From Clostridiales bacterium (GTDB taxonomy: Bacteria; Bacillota; Clostridia; Oscillospirales; Oscillospiraceae), in NCBI GenBank assembly GCA_012729875.1, contig JAAYCC010000214.1, positions 1 to 7,291 on the forward strand: DNA of 7,291 nt, in the 5' to 3' direction. Below, piece by piece: positions 1-5,932 of the stretch. The position numbers and the translations under genes are program-made. Position 1 is the stretch's first letter; each line of letters starts with the position of its first letter. Below the pieces are notes generated by a model. The model was not told where the DNA came from, made no database searches, and saw only the letters and a program-made list of their open reading frames with translations.

Positions 1-1031
1 GACTTGCCCCACTGTATGCCTGTGAGAGTGTCGTAGAGCTTTTGTGTCAGCCCGCCGATCTTAAAGCCGTTTATCTCATGGTTCTTACCCTCAAAGCAGA
101 TCTCCCCGATAGGCGAGACGACGGCGGCGGTGCCGGTACCCCATGCCTCCTCAAGGGTTCCGTCCTCAATAGCTTTAATAAGCTCGTACACGGAGAATAG
201 GCGCTCCTCAACATCGTATCCCCAGCTTCTGAGCAATTCAATACAGGATTTGCGCGTGATTCCCGGCAGGACGCTGCCTGTCAGAGCAGGTGTTATTATT
301 TTGCCGTCGATTTTGAACATGACGTTCATTGCGCCGACTTCCTCAATGTTGCGTCTCGTTACGCCGTCGAGCCAAAGGACCTGACTGTAGCCCTTTTTTT
401 CGGCCTGTACACCAGCGCGCAGAGAGGCTGCGTAGTTGCCTCCGCACTTGGTATAGCCGGTTCCTCCGCGAACTGCGCGTACATCGCTGTTTTCGATCAT
501 TATCCTTACCGGGTCAAGCCCCTCGGGATAGTAGCTGCCGACAGGGCACATGATGATGACAAACAGATATGTCGCTGAAGCGTGGACTCCCAGATGCGCG
601 TCTGAAGCAAAAACAAAGGGGCGGATATAGAGCGAGGTGTCGGTCTGGGCCGGTACCCAGTCGCTGTCGACGGTGACAAGCTGATTGAGAGCCTCAAGAA
701 ACAGATCCTCGGGTATTTGAGGTATACAGAGGCGCTCGGCCGAACTGTTCATACGCCTTATGTTCTCAGTAGGCCTGAAAAGTCTTATCCCGCCATCGGC
801 ACTTCTGTACGCCTTCATCCCCTCAAAAATCTCTTGGGCGTAGTGGAAGACCATCGCGGCGGGAGAAAGAGTGAGGTCGGAGAAGGGTACTATGCGCGGA
901 TCAAACCAGCCTCTGCCCTTCTCATAGTTCATAAGGAACATATGGTCGGTAAAATAAGAGCCGAAAGGTATTCCCTCGATTTCGGGTTTCTGCTTAGGTG
1001 TGGCGGTTTTTTCTATTTTTATTGTCTCCAC
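1..1031 (-). CDS. ilvE: Branched-chain amino acid aminotransferase, 3' end cut by window edge
   Basis: PLP-dependent class IV (fold type) aminotransferase that interconverts leucine, isoleucine and valine with their 2-oxo acids, using glutamate/2-oxoglutarate, in the cytoplasm. I translated 343 residues without a stop; the frame stays open past base 1, and since the family is about 340-360 residues only a short tail is missing. Visible marks are the N-terminal FTDHMFLMNY block (27-36), QEIFEGMKAYR (66-76), the Schiff-base lysine K195 in TGYTKCGGNYAAS, EEVGAMNVMF (230-239) with the glutamate expected to contact the pyridine nitrogen, and the phosphate-binding GTGTAAVV (298-305). The start is uncertain: GTG at 1031 is used here, with TTG at 1040 (three codons upstream, weak GGGAAAG before it) as the alternative; a stop lies in frame just above. 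It has its own promoter and is separated from the upstream zinc-ribbon gene by a terminator, so it is probably a separate unit. Identification is firm; substrate preference is inferred from the family. Confidence 0.93.
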   Translation of the reverse strand, partial: METIKIEKTATPKQKPEIEGIPFGSYFTDHMFLMNYEKGRGWFDPRIVPFSDLTLSPAAMVFHYAQEIFEGMKAYRSADGGIRLFRPTENIRRMNSSAERLCIPQIPEDLFLEALNQLVTVDSDWVPAQTDTSLYIRPFVFASDAHLGVHASATYLFVIIMCPVGSYYPEGLDPVRIMIENSDVRAVRGGTGYTKCGGNYAASLRAGVQAEKKGYSQVLWLDGVTRRNIEEVGAMNVMFKIDGKIITPALTGSVLPGITRKSCIELLRSWGYDVEERLFSVYELIKAIEDGTLEEAWGTGTAAVVSPIGEICFEGKNHEINGFKIGGLTQKLYDTLTGIQWGK

Positions 1032-1076
1032 TGAAACCAACTCGCTTTCCCATCAATTTTAGATATTTTAATTTTG

Positions 1077-1104
1077 ATTTTATCACTACATAAATGTTTT
1101 TCAA
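1077..1104 (-). promoter_or_regulatory. Predicted sigma-A-like promoter of ilvE
   Basis: On the minus strand a TTGAAA -35 box (1099-1104) and a TAAAAT -10 box (1077-1082) are 16 bases apart. The -10 is preceded by TGA, giving an extended -10 element. It lies about 45 bases upstream of the ilvE start and downstream of the terminator at 1174-1207. A TTGACA at 1121-1126 has no -10 at a usable distance. Predicted from sequence only. Confidence 0.6.
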
Positions 1105-1117
1105 GTGTAAAGTGATA
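1081..1117. repeat. Spaced 7-bp inverted repeat bracketing the ilvE promoter
   Basis: TATCACT at 1081-1087 and its exact reverse complement AGTGATA at 1111-1117 flank the -35 box and border the -10 box of the ilvE promoter. The arm centres are 30 bases apart, close to three helical turns. This could be a pair of repressor half-sites, but seven-base arms in AT-rich DNA can arise by chance. It does not resemble a T-box leader: there is no room for one. Confidence 0.3.
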
Positions 1118-1173
1118 TTTTGTCAAAACGACGGCCTTTAAACAGATAATAATTCACTATTTGGATAAAAAAT

Positions 1174-1207
1174 AAAAAACGACCCCGAAACGAGAGGTCG
1201 TTTTTTT
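1174..1207 (-). terminator. Rho-independent terminator after the zinc-ribbon gene
   Basis: An inverted repeat pairs the A-tract plus ACGACC at 1174-1184 with GGTCGT plus the T-tract at 1196-1206, giving about 11 bp of stem around an 11-base loop. Read on the minus strand the stem is followed by T6-A-T6, an excellent U-tract. It lies about 30 bases past the stop of the zinc-ribbon gene and before the ilvE promoter. The T7 on the plus strand means it could work in both directions, though no plus-strand gene ends here. Confidence 0.85.
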
Positions 1208-1236
1208 GCATACAGGACAGAGTTTATGCAAAAGTC

Positions 1237-1521
1237 TTATGAATTTTGCTCTTCTCTCATCTTTGCAAAGCACTCGCTGCAATAGACAGGTCTGTCGGAC
1301 TTAGGCTCAAACGGAACCTTTGCTTCCTTTCCGCAAGATGCGCAGGTGGCCGTGAAATACTCACGGGGACCACGGGACGCATTCTTACGGGCATCGCGGC
1401 AGGGTCTGCAGCGCTGGGGTTCATTCTGAAATCCGCGCTCTGCATAAAACTCCTGTTCACCGGCGGTGAACACGAATTCCTGACCGCATTCCTTACATAC
1501 TAGAGTTTTGTCTTCGAACAT
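1237..1521 (-). CDS. Small zinc-ribbon protein with four CxxC motifs, function unknown
   Basis: A 94-residue soluble protein with eight cysteines in four CxxC knuckles: C9/C12, C38/C41, C60/C63 and C81/C84. The first two frame a block reading TLVCKECGQEFVFTAGEQEF and then ERGFQNEPQRCRPCR, which I recognise as the 'probable zinc-ribbon' (zf-trcl type) domain common in Firmicutes and other bacteria; the last two form a second, C-terminal ribbon. Two zinc ions are therefore expected. There is no signal peptide or membrane segment, and the rest is charged, so a nucleic-acid- or protein-binding role is possible but not shown. The ATG at 1521 is chosen over an in-frame extension to 1677 because AGAGAGGA (1528-1535) sits six bases before it, the protein domain begins right there, and the extension lies inside sigH. 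It follows sigH by 49 bases with no convincing terminator between, so it is probably cotranscribed. The biological role of the family is, to my knowledge, not established. Confidence 0.9.
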   Translation of the reverse strand: MFEDKTLVCKECGQEFVFTAGEQEFYAERGFQNEPQRCRPCRDARKNASRGPREYFTATCASCGKEAKVPFEPKSDRPVYCSECFAKMREEQNS

Positions 1522-1570
1522 GATAAATCCTCTCTTCGAAAAAGTCTTGCCCTTGGGGCTATTTATTGCG

Positions 1571-2185
1571 TCAGCCATTGCTGATTTCGCCGAGGTTATG
1601 GTTCTGCGCAAGCTTTCGCCGGATGCGCTGAACGGCATTGTCAACCGATTTTTCGGGCTTTCCGCACTCACAAGCAATTTCAGAGTATGAAAGACCGCTT
1701 AAATATAGTTCAAGAATCTTTGCTTCAAACTTTGACAAACACCGCGAATAGGTCTGGATAATCTCGTCAGCGCTCTCTTGAGCAATAACCTGCTCCTCGG
1801 GAATACGTCGGAAGGCATCGGACTTGGAGGCCGCCGCACCTTCGTCAGAGAGGACTTCGTCCAATGAAACCATTTCGTTTAAGGGTTCATGTTTTTTGCG
1901 TGAAGCTGTTCTTATAGCGGAGTATATACGTCGTTTTACGCATATTTCAGCATAAGTTTTGAATGATGCGTTCATGGATGGGTCATACTCGCGGATTGCT
2001 GACAGCAAGCCCAGCATACCCTCCTGAATGAGATCTTCGCCGTCGCCTCCTACTAGAAAAAACGGCCTGGCACAAACTTTGACAAGACGCGTGTACCGGA
2101 GAGCAAACTGTTCCTCTGCGGAACGGTCACCGCCTTTGGCCATGCGGAGCAATTCATTGTCGCTCAATATGTCGTAGTTTCCCAT
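1571..2185 (-). CDS. sigH: RNA polymerase sigma factor, SigH (Spo0H) type
   Basis: Alternative sigma-70 family factor that directs RNA polymerase to transition-phase and early sporulation promoters. The 204-residue protein closely follows the Bacillus SigH pattern and length: N-terminal ILSDNELLRMAKGGD, region 2 at about 30-97 with FFLVGGDGEDLIQEGMLGL (42-60) as the core-binding and -10 helices and SFKTYAEICVKRRIYSAIRTASRKKH (74-99), the conserved PLNEMVSLDE (101-110), an acidic linker, then region 4 at about 149-194 with the helix-turn-helix LSYSEIACECGKPEKSVDNAVQRIRRKL. This pattern separates SigH from ECF and primary sigma factors. The ATG at 2185 is preferred; in-frame ATG at 2194 and GTG at 2197 are possible, but GTGAGTGAT placed six bases before 2185 fits the ribosome better. 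It has a strong promoter of its own and is followed by a zinc-ribbon gene. The common rlmB/secE/nusG neighbours of sigH are not seen in this window. Confidence 0.92.
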   Translation of the reverse strand: MGNYDILSDNELLRMAKGGDRSAEEQFALRYTRLVKVCARPFFLVGGDGEDLIQEGMLGLLSAIREYDPSMNASFKTYAEICVKRRIYSAIRTASRKKHEPLNEMVSLDEVLSDEGAAASKSDAFRRIPEEQVIAQESADEIIQTYSRCLSKFEAKILELYLSGLSYSEIACECGKPEKSVDNAVQRIRRKLAQNHNLGEISNG

Positions 2186-2200
2186 AAAAAACATCACTCA

Positions 2201-2215
2201 CAATTTAGTAAATTG
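2201..2215. repeat. 15-bp palindrome overlapping the sigH -10 box
   Basis: CAATTTA-g-TAAATTG is a perfect inverted repeat of seven bases around one central base. It overlaps the -10 hexamer (2212-2217) and covers the expected transcription start. Position and symmetry fit a repressor operator; its high AT content makes chance a real alternative. I do not recognise a named regulator motif. Confidence 0.35.
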
Positions 2216-2240
2216 TAGTATATTTTTGCCAAAAAGTCAA
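2212..2240 (-). promoter_or_regulatory. Predicted sigma-A-like promoter of sigH
   Basis: On the minus strand TTGACT (2235-2240) and TACAAT (2212-2217) are separated by exactly 17 bases, each one mismatch from consensus. It lies in the 81-base gap between glmM and sigH, placing the transcript start about 20 bases before the sigH ATG. In this window sigH therefore has a housekeeping-type promoter; no SigH-type autoregulatory promoter was seen. Confidence 0.8.
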
Positions 2241-2261
2241 TAAAATTCGTTATTTATTTGA

Positions 2262-2288
2262 AAAAACTAAAAAGCCGCGCTTCTTTTT
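2262..2288 (-). terminator. Possible weak terminator at the end of glmM
   Basis: On the minus strand the last codons of glmM form AAGAAGC-gcg-GCTTTTT, a seven-pair stem with one G-U and a three-base loop, then AGTTTTTTC spanning the stop codon. The stem is short and AT-rich, so termination would be partial at best and some read-through into sigH is likely. Confidence 0.3.
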
Positions 2289-3634
2289 CGAATATAATCG
2301 GCCAAAACTGATGATATGCTGTCCGCAAGCGCGCTGTCTGCAGACTCGACCATAATACGGATAAGCGCTTCTGTCCCTGAGGCGCGTACAAGCACCCTCC
2401 CTGTGTCTCCGAGCTTCTTTTCCTCCTCTTCGACCCTCTGTCTGACTTCCCCGTCCTCCATGAGAGCCTTTTTAATATCGTTGCCGCCCTCGATAGGCAC
2501 GTTAATAAGAACCTGCGGATATGTAGGAATTTCATCTGCCAGCTCAGAGACCTTTTTGCCTGTGTCGCTGACTACCTTCAAAAACTTTACAGCCGCAAGC
2601 TGACCGTCTCCGGTGGTCTCGTTGTCAAGGAAAATAAGGTGTCCCGACTGTTCCCCCCCAAGATTGTAGCCGTTCTTCTGCATCATTTCGAGTACATTTC
2701 GGTCACCTACCGCCGCACAGTGCAGCGCAATGCCGTTCTTGCGGCAGAATTCGTGAAACCCGAGGTTGGACATGACTGTGGCAACTATGGCGTTTTGCTT
2801 CAGTTCGCCCTTTTCGACCATGGTCTTTGCGCATATGGCCATAATCTTGTCGCCGTCCACAAGCTTGCCGTTTTCGTCCACAACAAGACAGCGGTCGGCA
2901 TCGCCGTCGAAAGCTATGCCAATGTCAAAACCGCCTGCCACCACCATTCTGCCGAGGTTATCTATGTGGGTTGAGCCGCATCTGTCGTTAATGTTGCAGC
3001 CGTCCGGATGGTCCTTTATAAGCTCCAGATCCAGCGGAAAACGGCTGAATATTTCATCTACTGTTCTAGAGGCGGCGCCGTTTGCACAGTCAACCATGAC
3101 CTTCATCCTTCGGATTTTGCCCTCGGCCGCGGAAGCGACATGCTCTATGTATCGGTCAACGTATTCGGGACCCCGGTTTATGATACGTCCTATATCGCCG
3201 TTAGTCCTGCGCTCCAGCCTGTCGGGGTCATCCACAAGTGCTTCTATCTCAAGTTCCAGCTCGTCGCTGAGCTTAAATCCTCTGCCGTTGAAAATTTTGA
3301 TGCCGTTGTGCTCATAGGGATTGTGCGATGCCGAGATGACTATACCCGCGTCGGCGCCGCTGTCCACCGTTATGTAGGCCACGGCGGGAGTGGGTATAAC
3401 GCCAAGCTGCATAACCTCCGCACCGGCCGAACACAGACCGGCAGTTATCGCCGCCTCCAGCATGTCGCCGGAGATGCGCGTATCCTTTCCTATTGTAAAC
3501 AGCGGTTTTGCGCCGTTTTCTTTAGTTTCGGCAAGTACCATTGCCGCTGCCTGCCCGACCTTGAAGGCCATATCCGCGTTAAGATCCTTGTTGACGACTC
3601 CGCGTATTCCGTCGGTTCCAAAATATTTTCCCAA
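2267..3634 (-). CDS. glmM: Phosphoglucosamine mutase
   Basis: Converts glucosamine-6-phosphate to glucosamine-1-phosphate, feeding UDP-GlcNAc for peptidoglycan; cytoplasmic, member of the alpha-D-phosphohexomutase family. The 455-residue product has all four expected sites: the phosphoserine loop ISASHNP with S103, the Mg-binding DGDADR (243-248), the sugar-binding GGEQSGH (326-332) and the phosphate-binding RASGTEALIR (417-426). GEQSGH and the N-terminal GKYFGTDGIRG (2-12) mark GlmM rather than phosphomannomutase. The start is a TTG at 3634: it gives the family's usual M-GKYFGTDG beginning and has GGAGGGA six bases upstream. An in-frame TTG at 3649 would lie within that ribosome binding site and is rejected. 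The gene begins 15 bases after ruvB, so it is probably the last gene of the ruvCAB operon. In many Firmicutes glmM instead follows cdaA-cdaR; those genes are not in this window. Activation would require phosphorylation of S103. Confidence 0.97.
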   Translation of the reverse strand: MGKYFGTDGIRGVVNKDLNADMAFKVGQAAAMVLAETKENGAKPLFTIGKDTRISGDMLEAAITAGLCSAGAEVMQLGVIPTPAVAYITVDSGADAGIVISASHNPYEHNGIKIFNGRGFKLSDELELEIEALVDDPDRLERRTNGDIGRIINRGPEYVDRYIEHVASAAEGKIRRMKVMVDCANGAASRTVDEIFSRFPLDLELIKDHPDGCNINDRCGSTHIDNLGRMVVAGGFDIGIAFDGDADRCLVVDENGKLVDGDKIMAICAKTMVEKGELKQNAIVATVMSNLGFHEFCRKNGIALHCAAVGDRNVLEMMQKNGYNLGGEQSGHLIFLDNETTGDGQLAAVKFLKVVSDTGKKVSELADEIPTYPQVLINVPIEGGNDIKKALMEDGEVRQRVEEEEKKLGDTGRVLVRASGTEALIRIMVESADSALADSISSVLADYIRKRSAAF

Positions 3635-3640
3635 TTGGCT

Positions 3641-3647
3641 TCCCTCC
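3641..3647 (-). promoter_or_regulatory. Ribosome binding site that fixes the TTG start of glmM
   Basis: GGAGGGA on the minus strand, six bases before the TTG at 3634 and starting three bases after the ruvB stop codon. It excludes the longer reading that would start at 3649. Confidence 0.85.
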
Positions 3648-3649
3648 AA

Positions 3650-4687
3650 TTACATGTCGATTTGCTGCTGCCCCAGATACTCTATACCCAAGTGGTCATA
3701 CGCCTTTTTAGTGACACAGCGTCCACGCGTGGTCCGGGTAAGAAAGCCCTGCTGCAGAAGATATGGCTCGTAGACGTCCTCCAGAGTCACCGCTTCCTCA
3801 TTGATGGTTGCTGCAAGAGTGTCGAGACCCACGGGACCGCCTTCATAAAATTCGATTATACTCCTGAGCATTCGTTTGTCAAGTGAATCCAGTCCCTGTT
3901 TGTCGACCTCAAGACGTGTAAGTGCCTCATCAGCCACTTTTTTGTCTATTTTACCTCCCGCGGTGACCTGTGCAAAGTCGCGCACTCTCCGGAGCAGACG
4001 GTTTGCTATTCGGGGGGTGCCCCTGCTTCGGCAGGCTATCTCCTTTGCGCCTTCACGGTCGATTTCAATCCCAAGTATACCCGCGCTGCGCTCAACAATC
4101 TGCGTCAGCTCGTCGGGATCGTAGAGCTCAAGTCGCAGAGTGACGCCGAATCGGTCTCGCAGCGGTGCTGTCAGCTGTCCGGAGCGGGTTGTCGCCCCTA
4201 TAAGCGTGAATTTTGGCAAATCGAGACGAATAGAGTTTGCCGAGGGGCCCTTTCCAATGATTATGTCGATGGCATAATCCTCCATAGCCGGATATAATAT
4301 CTCCTCCACCGAGCGGTTGAGACGGTGGATCTCATCCACAAACAGTATATCGTTTTCCTGCAGATTTGTCAGCAGCGCAGCGAGGTCTCCGGGCTTTTCA
4401 ATAGCAGGTCCGGAGGTAATCCGCATATTTACGCCCATCTCATTGGATATTATGCCCGCCAGCGTGGTCTTGCCCAGGCCCGGAGGTCCGTGCAGAAGAA
4501 CATGGTCAAGCGGCTCACTGCGCATCTTTGCCGCCTTTATGAAGACGGAGAGATTGTCCTTGGCTTTGCTCTGTCCGATATACTCATTCAGCGTTCTGGG
4601 GCGGAGAGAACCCTCATTGGAGTCCTCAGGCAGTATCGTTGTCGAAGTTACAATATGTTCCTCGTCGCCGGAAAAGCTGATACTCAT
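3650..4687 (-). CDS. ruvB: Holliday junction branch migration ATPase RuvB
   Basis: Hexameric AAA+ motor that, loaded by RuvA, pumps duplex DNA through Holliday junctions during recombinational repair. The 345-residue length is typical. Motifs in order: the LRPRTLNEYIGQ entry segment (28-39), Walker A GPPGLGKT (67-74), Walker B DEIH (118-121), sensor 1 ATTR (165-168), the DRFG segment (178-181), and sensor 2 in GTPRIANRLLRR (223-234), followed by the C-terminal winged-helix domain with GGPVGLDTLAATINE and EPYLLQQGFL. A roughly 25-residue N-terminal extension precedes the conserved core, a common variation. The ATG at 4687 has AGGGGGG (4695-4701) seven bases upstream. The gene starts 14 bases after ruvA and ends 15 bases before glmM, consistent with one transcript. 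All ATPase motifs are intact. Confidence 0.98.
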   Translation of the reverse strand: MSISFSGDEEHIVTSTTILPEDSNEGSLRPRTLNEYIGQSKAKDNLSVFIKAAKMRSEPLDHVLLHGPPGLGKTTLAGIISNEMGVNMRITSGPAIEKPGDLAALLTNLQENDILFVDEIHRLNRSVEEILYPAMEDYAIDIIIGKGPSANSIRLDLPKFTLIGATTRSGQLTAPLRDRFGVTLRLELYDPDELTQIVERSAGILGIEIDREGAKEIACRSRGTPRIANRLLRRVRDFAQVTAGGKIDKKVADEALTRLEVDKQGLDSLDKRMLRSIIEFYEGGPVGLDTLAATINEEAVTLEDVYEPYLLQQGFLTRTTRGRCVTKKAYDHLGIEYLGQQQIDM

Positions 4688-4701
4688 ATAACTGCCCCCC
4701 T

Positions 4702-5301
4702 TTATTTCAGCATCTTCTTGAGCGCTAGTTTAATCGTCTGCTCAAGTGTAGCATTTTCAATGTCAATATCCTTAAGTGCAAGACCTATTTCAGCATTGCT
4801 GTAGCCCAGAACAGCAAGCGCCGAAGCGGCGTCGGACAGCTTTGAAGAACCGGATTCGCCGCGGGACAGCGGTACAGAGCCGATGACAAGCCCCTCCGTC
4901 TCCTTGCACATCTTGTCCTTCAGCTCCAGCAGTATGCGCTGAGCGATCTTCTTGCCGACACCGGGCGCGACAGTGAGCGCCTTTTCGTCGCCGCCGATTA
5001 TAGCCATTGCCAGCGATTCCGGGTTTGAGGTCGACAGAATGCTTATTGCCGCCTTAGGACCGACCCCGGACACGCTGACCAGCATTTCAAAGCAGCTTTT
5101 TTCACTCTTATCAAAAAAGCCGTAGAGGTCAAAGACATCCTCTCTGATGTTCTCACATATATAGAGCTTCGCCTTCTCACCGCTCCTGAGGCGGGAGATC
5201 GTATTTGCAGTCGTATTTATCTCAAATCCGACTCCGGCGCACTCTATGACTGCGAGATTGGGCGCGAGGTCGGTAACTATTCCGCTTATGTGGTGGAACA
5301 A
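4702..5301 (-). CDS. ruvA: Holliday junction DNA-binding protein RuvA
   Basis: Tetrameric protein that holds the four-way junction in a square planar form and loads RuvB. The 199 residues show the three RuvA domains: an N-terminal OB fold (about 1-62, MFHHISGIVTDLAPN through REDVFDLYGF), a central domain with two helix-hairpin-helix motifs (VSVSGVGPKAA at 75-85 and VAPGVGKKIAQRI at 111-123), a flexible serine/glycine-rich linker (about 141-155), and the C-terminal RuvB-contact domain (SDAASALAVLGYSNAEIGLAL, 156-176). The start is TTG at 5301, inside the end of ruvC and overlapping it by 16 bases, with a strong GGAGGTGA six bases upstream. The overlap suggests translational coupling that keeps RuvC and RuvA synthesis linked. 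Confidence 0.97.
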   Translation of the reverse strand: MFHHISGIVTDLAPNLAVIECAGVGFEINTTANTISRLRSGEKAKLYICENIREDVFDLYGFFDKSEKSCFEMLVSVSGVGPKAAISILSTSNPESLAMAIIGGDEKALTVAPGVGKKIAQRILLELKDKMCKETEGLVIGSVPLSRGESGSSKLSDAASALAVLGYSNAEIGLALKDIDIENATLEQTIKLALKKMLK

Positions 5302-5801
5302 GATGGTTCACCTCCGTTTTTAGTGAGGAGCGAGGTCGCGCTCCTGGCGTGGCAGATGGCTATTGCAAGAGCGTCCGCAGCGTCGTCGGGCTTCGGCGCG
5401 CTTTTCATGTTCATAATGCGCCGCACCATATCAATGACCTGATTTTTTTCTGCCCTGCCGTATCCGACAACAGCCTGCTTTACCTGCAGCGGCGTATACT
5501 CAAAGACCGGCACCCCCGTACGGTATCCGGCCAGGAGCAATACTCCCCTGCCGTGGGCGACGGAAATTCCGGTCGTGACATTGGTGTTGAAGAAGAGCTC
5601 CTCATAGGCTATTGCGTCGGGTCTAAAGGTTCTGCACAGCTCCTCCATATCGGTATAGATGCGGTCAAGGCGGCTGGAAAGGCTTGTATGGGCAGGTGTA
5701 GTTATGACCCCGCAGTTGACAAGAGTCAGCCTGCCTTTTTCGCTCTCTATGACCCCAAAGCCAATCGTGGCAATACCGGGGTCGATGCCCATGATCCGCA
5801 T
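5286..5801 (-). CDS. ruvC: Crossover junction endodeoxyribonuclease RuvC
   Basis: Dimeric Mg-dependent resolvase that nicks Holliday junctions symmetrically. The 171-residue protein has the RNase H-like fold markers and the full acidic active site: D7 in MRIMGIDPG, E67 in YEELFF, and D140 and D143 in PDDAADALAIAICH. The start is the ATG at 5801, with GGAGG five bases upstream (5807-5811); it gives the usual MRI-GIDPG beginning. An in-frame extension to 5894 would add 31 residues unlike RuvC and would run through the promoter, so it is rejected. First gene of ruvC-ruvA-ruvB-glmM; its last codons carry the ribosome binding site for ruvA. No LexA (SOS) box of the Gram-positive type was seen near its promoter. 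Confidence 0.97.
   Translation of the reverse strand: MRIMGIDPGIATIGFGVIESEKGRLTLVNCGVITTPAHTSLSSRLDRIYTDMEELCRTFRPDAIAYEELFFNTNVTTGISVAHGRGVLLLAGYRTGVPVFEYTPLQVKQAVVGYGRAEKNQVIDMVRRIMNMKSAPKPDDAADALAIAICHARSATSLLTKNGGEPSCSTT
5308..5315 (-). promoter_or_regulatory. Ribosome binding site for ruvA inside ruvC
   Basis: GGAGGTGA on the minus strand, within the final codons of ruvC and six bases before the TTG at 5301. Its near-perfect match to the 16S rRNA 3' end supports the non-ATG start and the 16-base ruvC/ruvA overlap. Confidence 0.85.
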
Positions 5802-5832
5802 AGCTGCCTCCACACACACAAATATATTCATA

Positions 5833-5861
5833 ATAGTATCATAGATTTTTACAATGTTCAA
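5833..5861 (-). promoter_or_regulatory. Predicted sigma-A-like promoter of the ruvCAB-glmM cluster
   Basis: On the minus strand TTGAAC (5856-5861) and TACTAT (5833-5838) are 17 bases apart, and the -10 is preceded by TGA, an extended -10. The transcript would start about 25 bases before the ruvC ATG, leaving a very short leader that contains five CA/TG units and the ribosome binding site. It lies downstream of the hairpin that ends xerD. Confidence 0.75.
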
Positions 5862-5932
5862 TGACTTTTCTTTTATTGGGCAGAGCCCCCTCACACGGTA
5901 TGCTGCTGAGGAATATCTGATAAGCCAACAAC

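Noticed and set aside
1121..1126. A perfect TTGACA -35 box upstream of ilvE
   Set aside because: No -10-like hexamer lies 16-18 bases downstream of it; the TTGAAA/TAAAAT pair closer to the gene is the better promoter.
1528..1570. Small GCCC-caa-GGGC hairpin followed by T5 between sigH and the zinc-ribbon gene
   Set aside because: A four-pair stem with the T-run offset by five bases is too weak to call a terminator; at most it is a slight pause or attenuator.
1522..1677. N-terminal extension of the zinc-ribbon protein to 1677
   Set aside because: The extra 52 residues lie mostly inside sigH in another frame, and a strong ribosome binding site at 1528-1535 precedes the ATG at 1521, where the conserved domain begins.
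3008..3886. A 292-codon open frame on the plus strand opposite glmM and ruvB
   Set aside because: It lies wholly antisense to two genes with complete catalytic motifs, spans their junction, and its translation shows no recognisable domain. It is explained by the codon bias of the real genes.
5811..5820. Five CA/TG units beside the ruvC ribosome binding site, with a similar five-unit run at 6764-6773 in xerD
   Set aside because: Five dinucleotide units are too few to argue for phase variation, and the copy in xerD fits normal codons (DTHTDV).
5802..5894. N-terminal extension of RuvC to 5894
   Set aside because: It would run through the predicted promoter and gives residues unlike any RuvC; the ATG at 5801 has GGAGG at ideal spacing.
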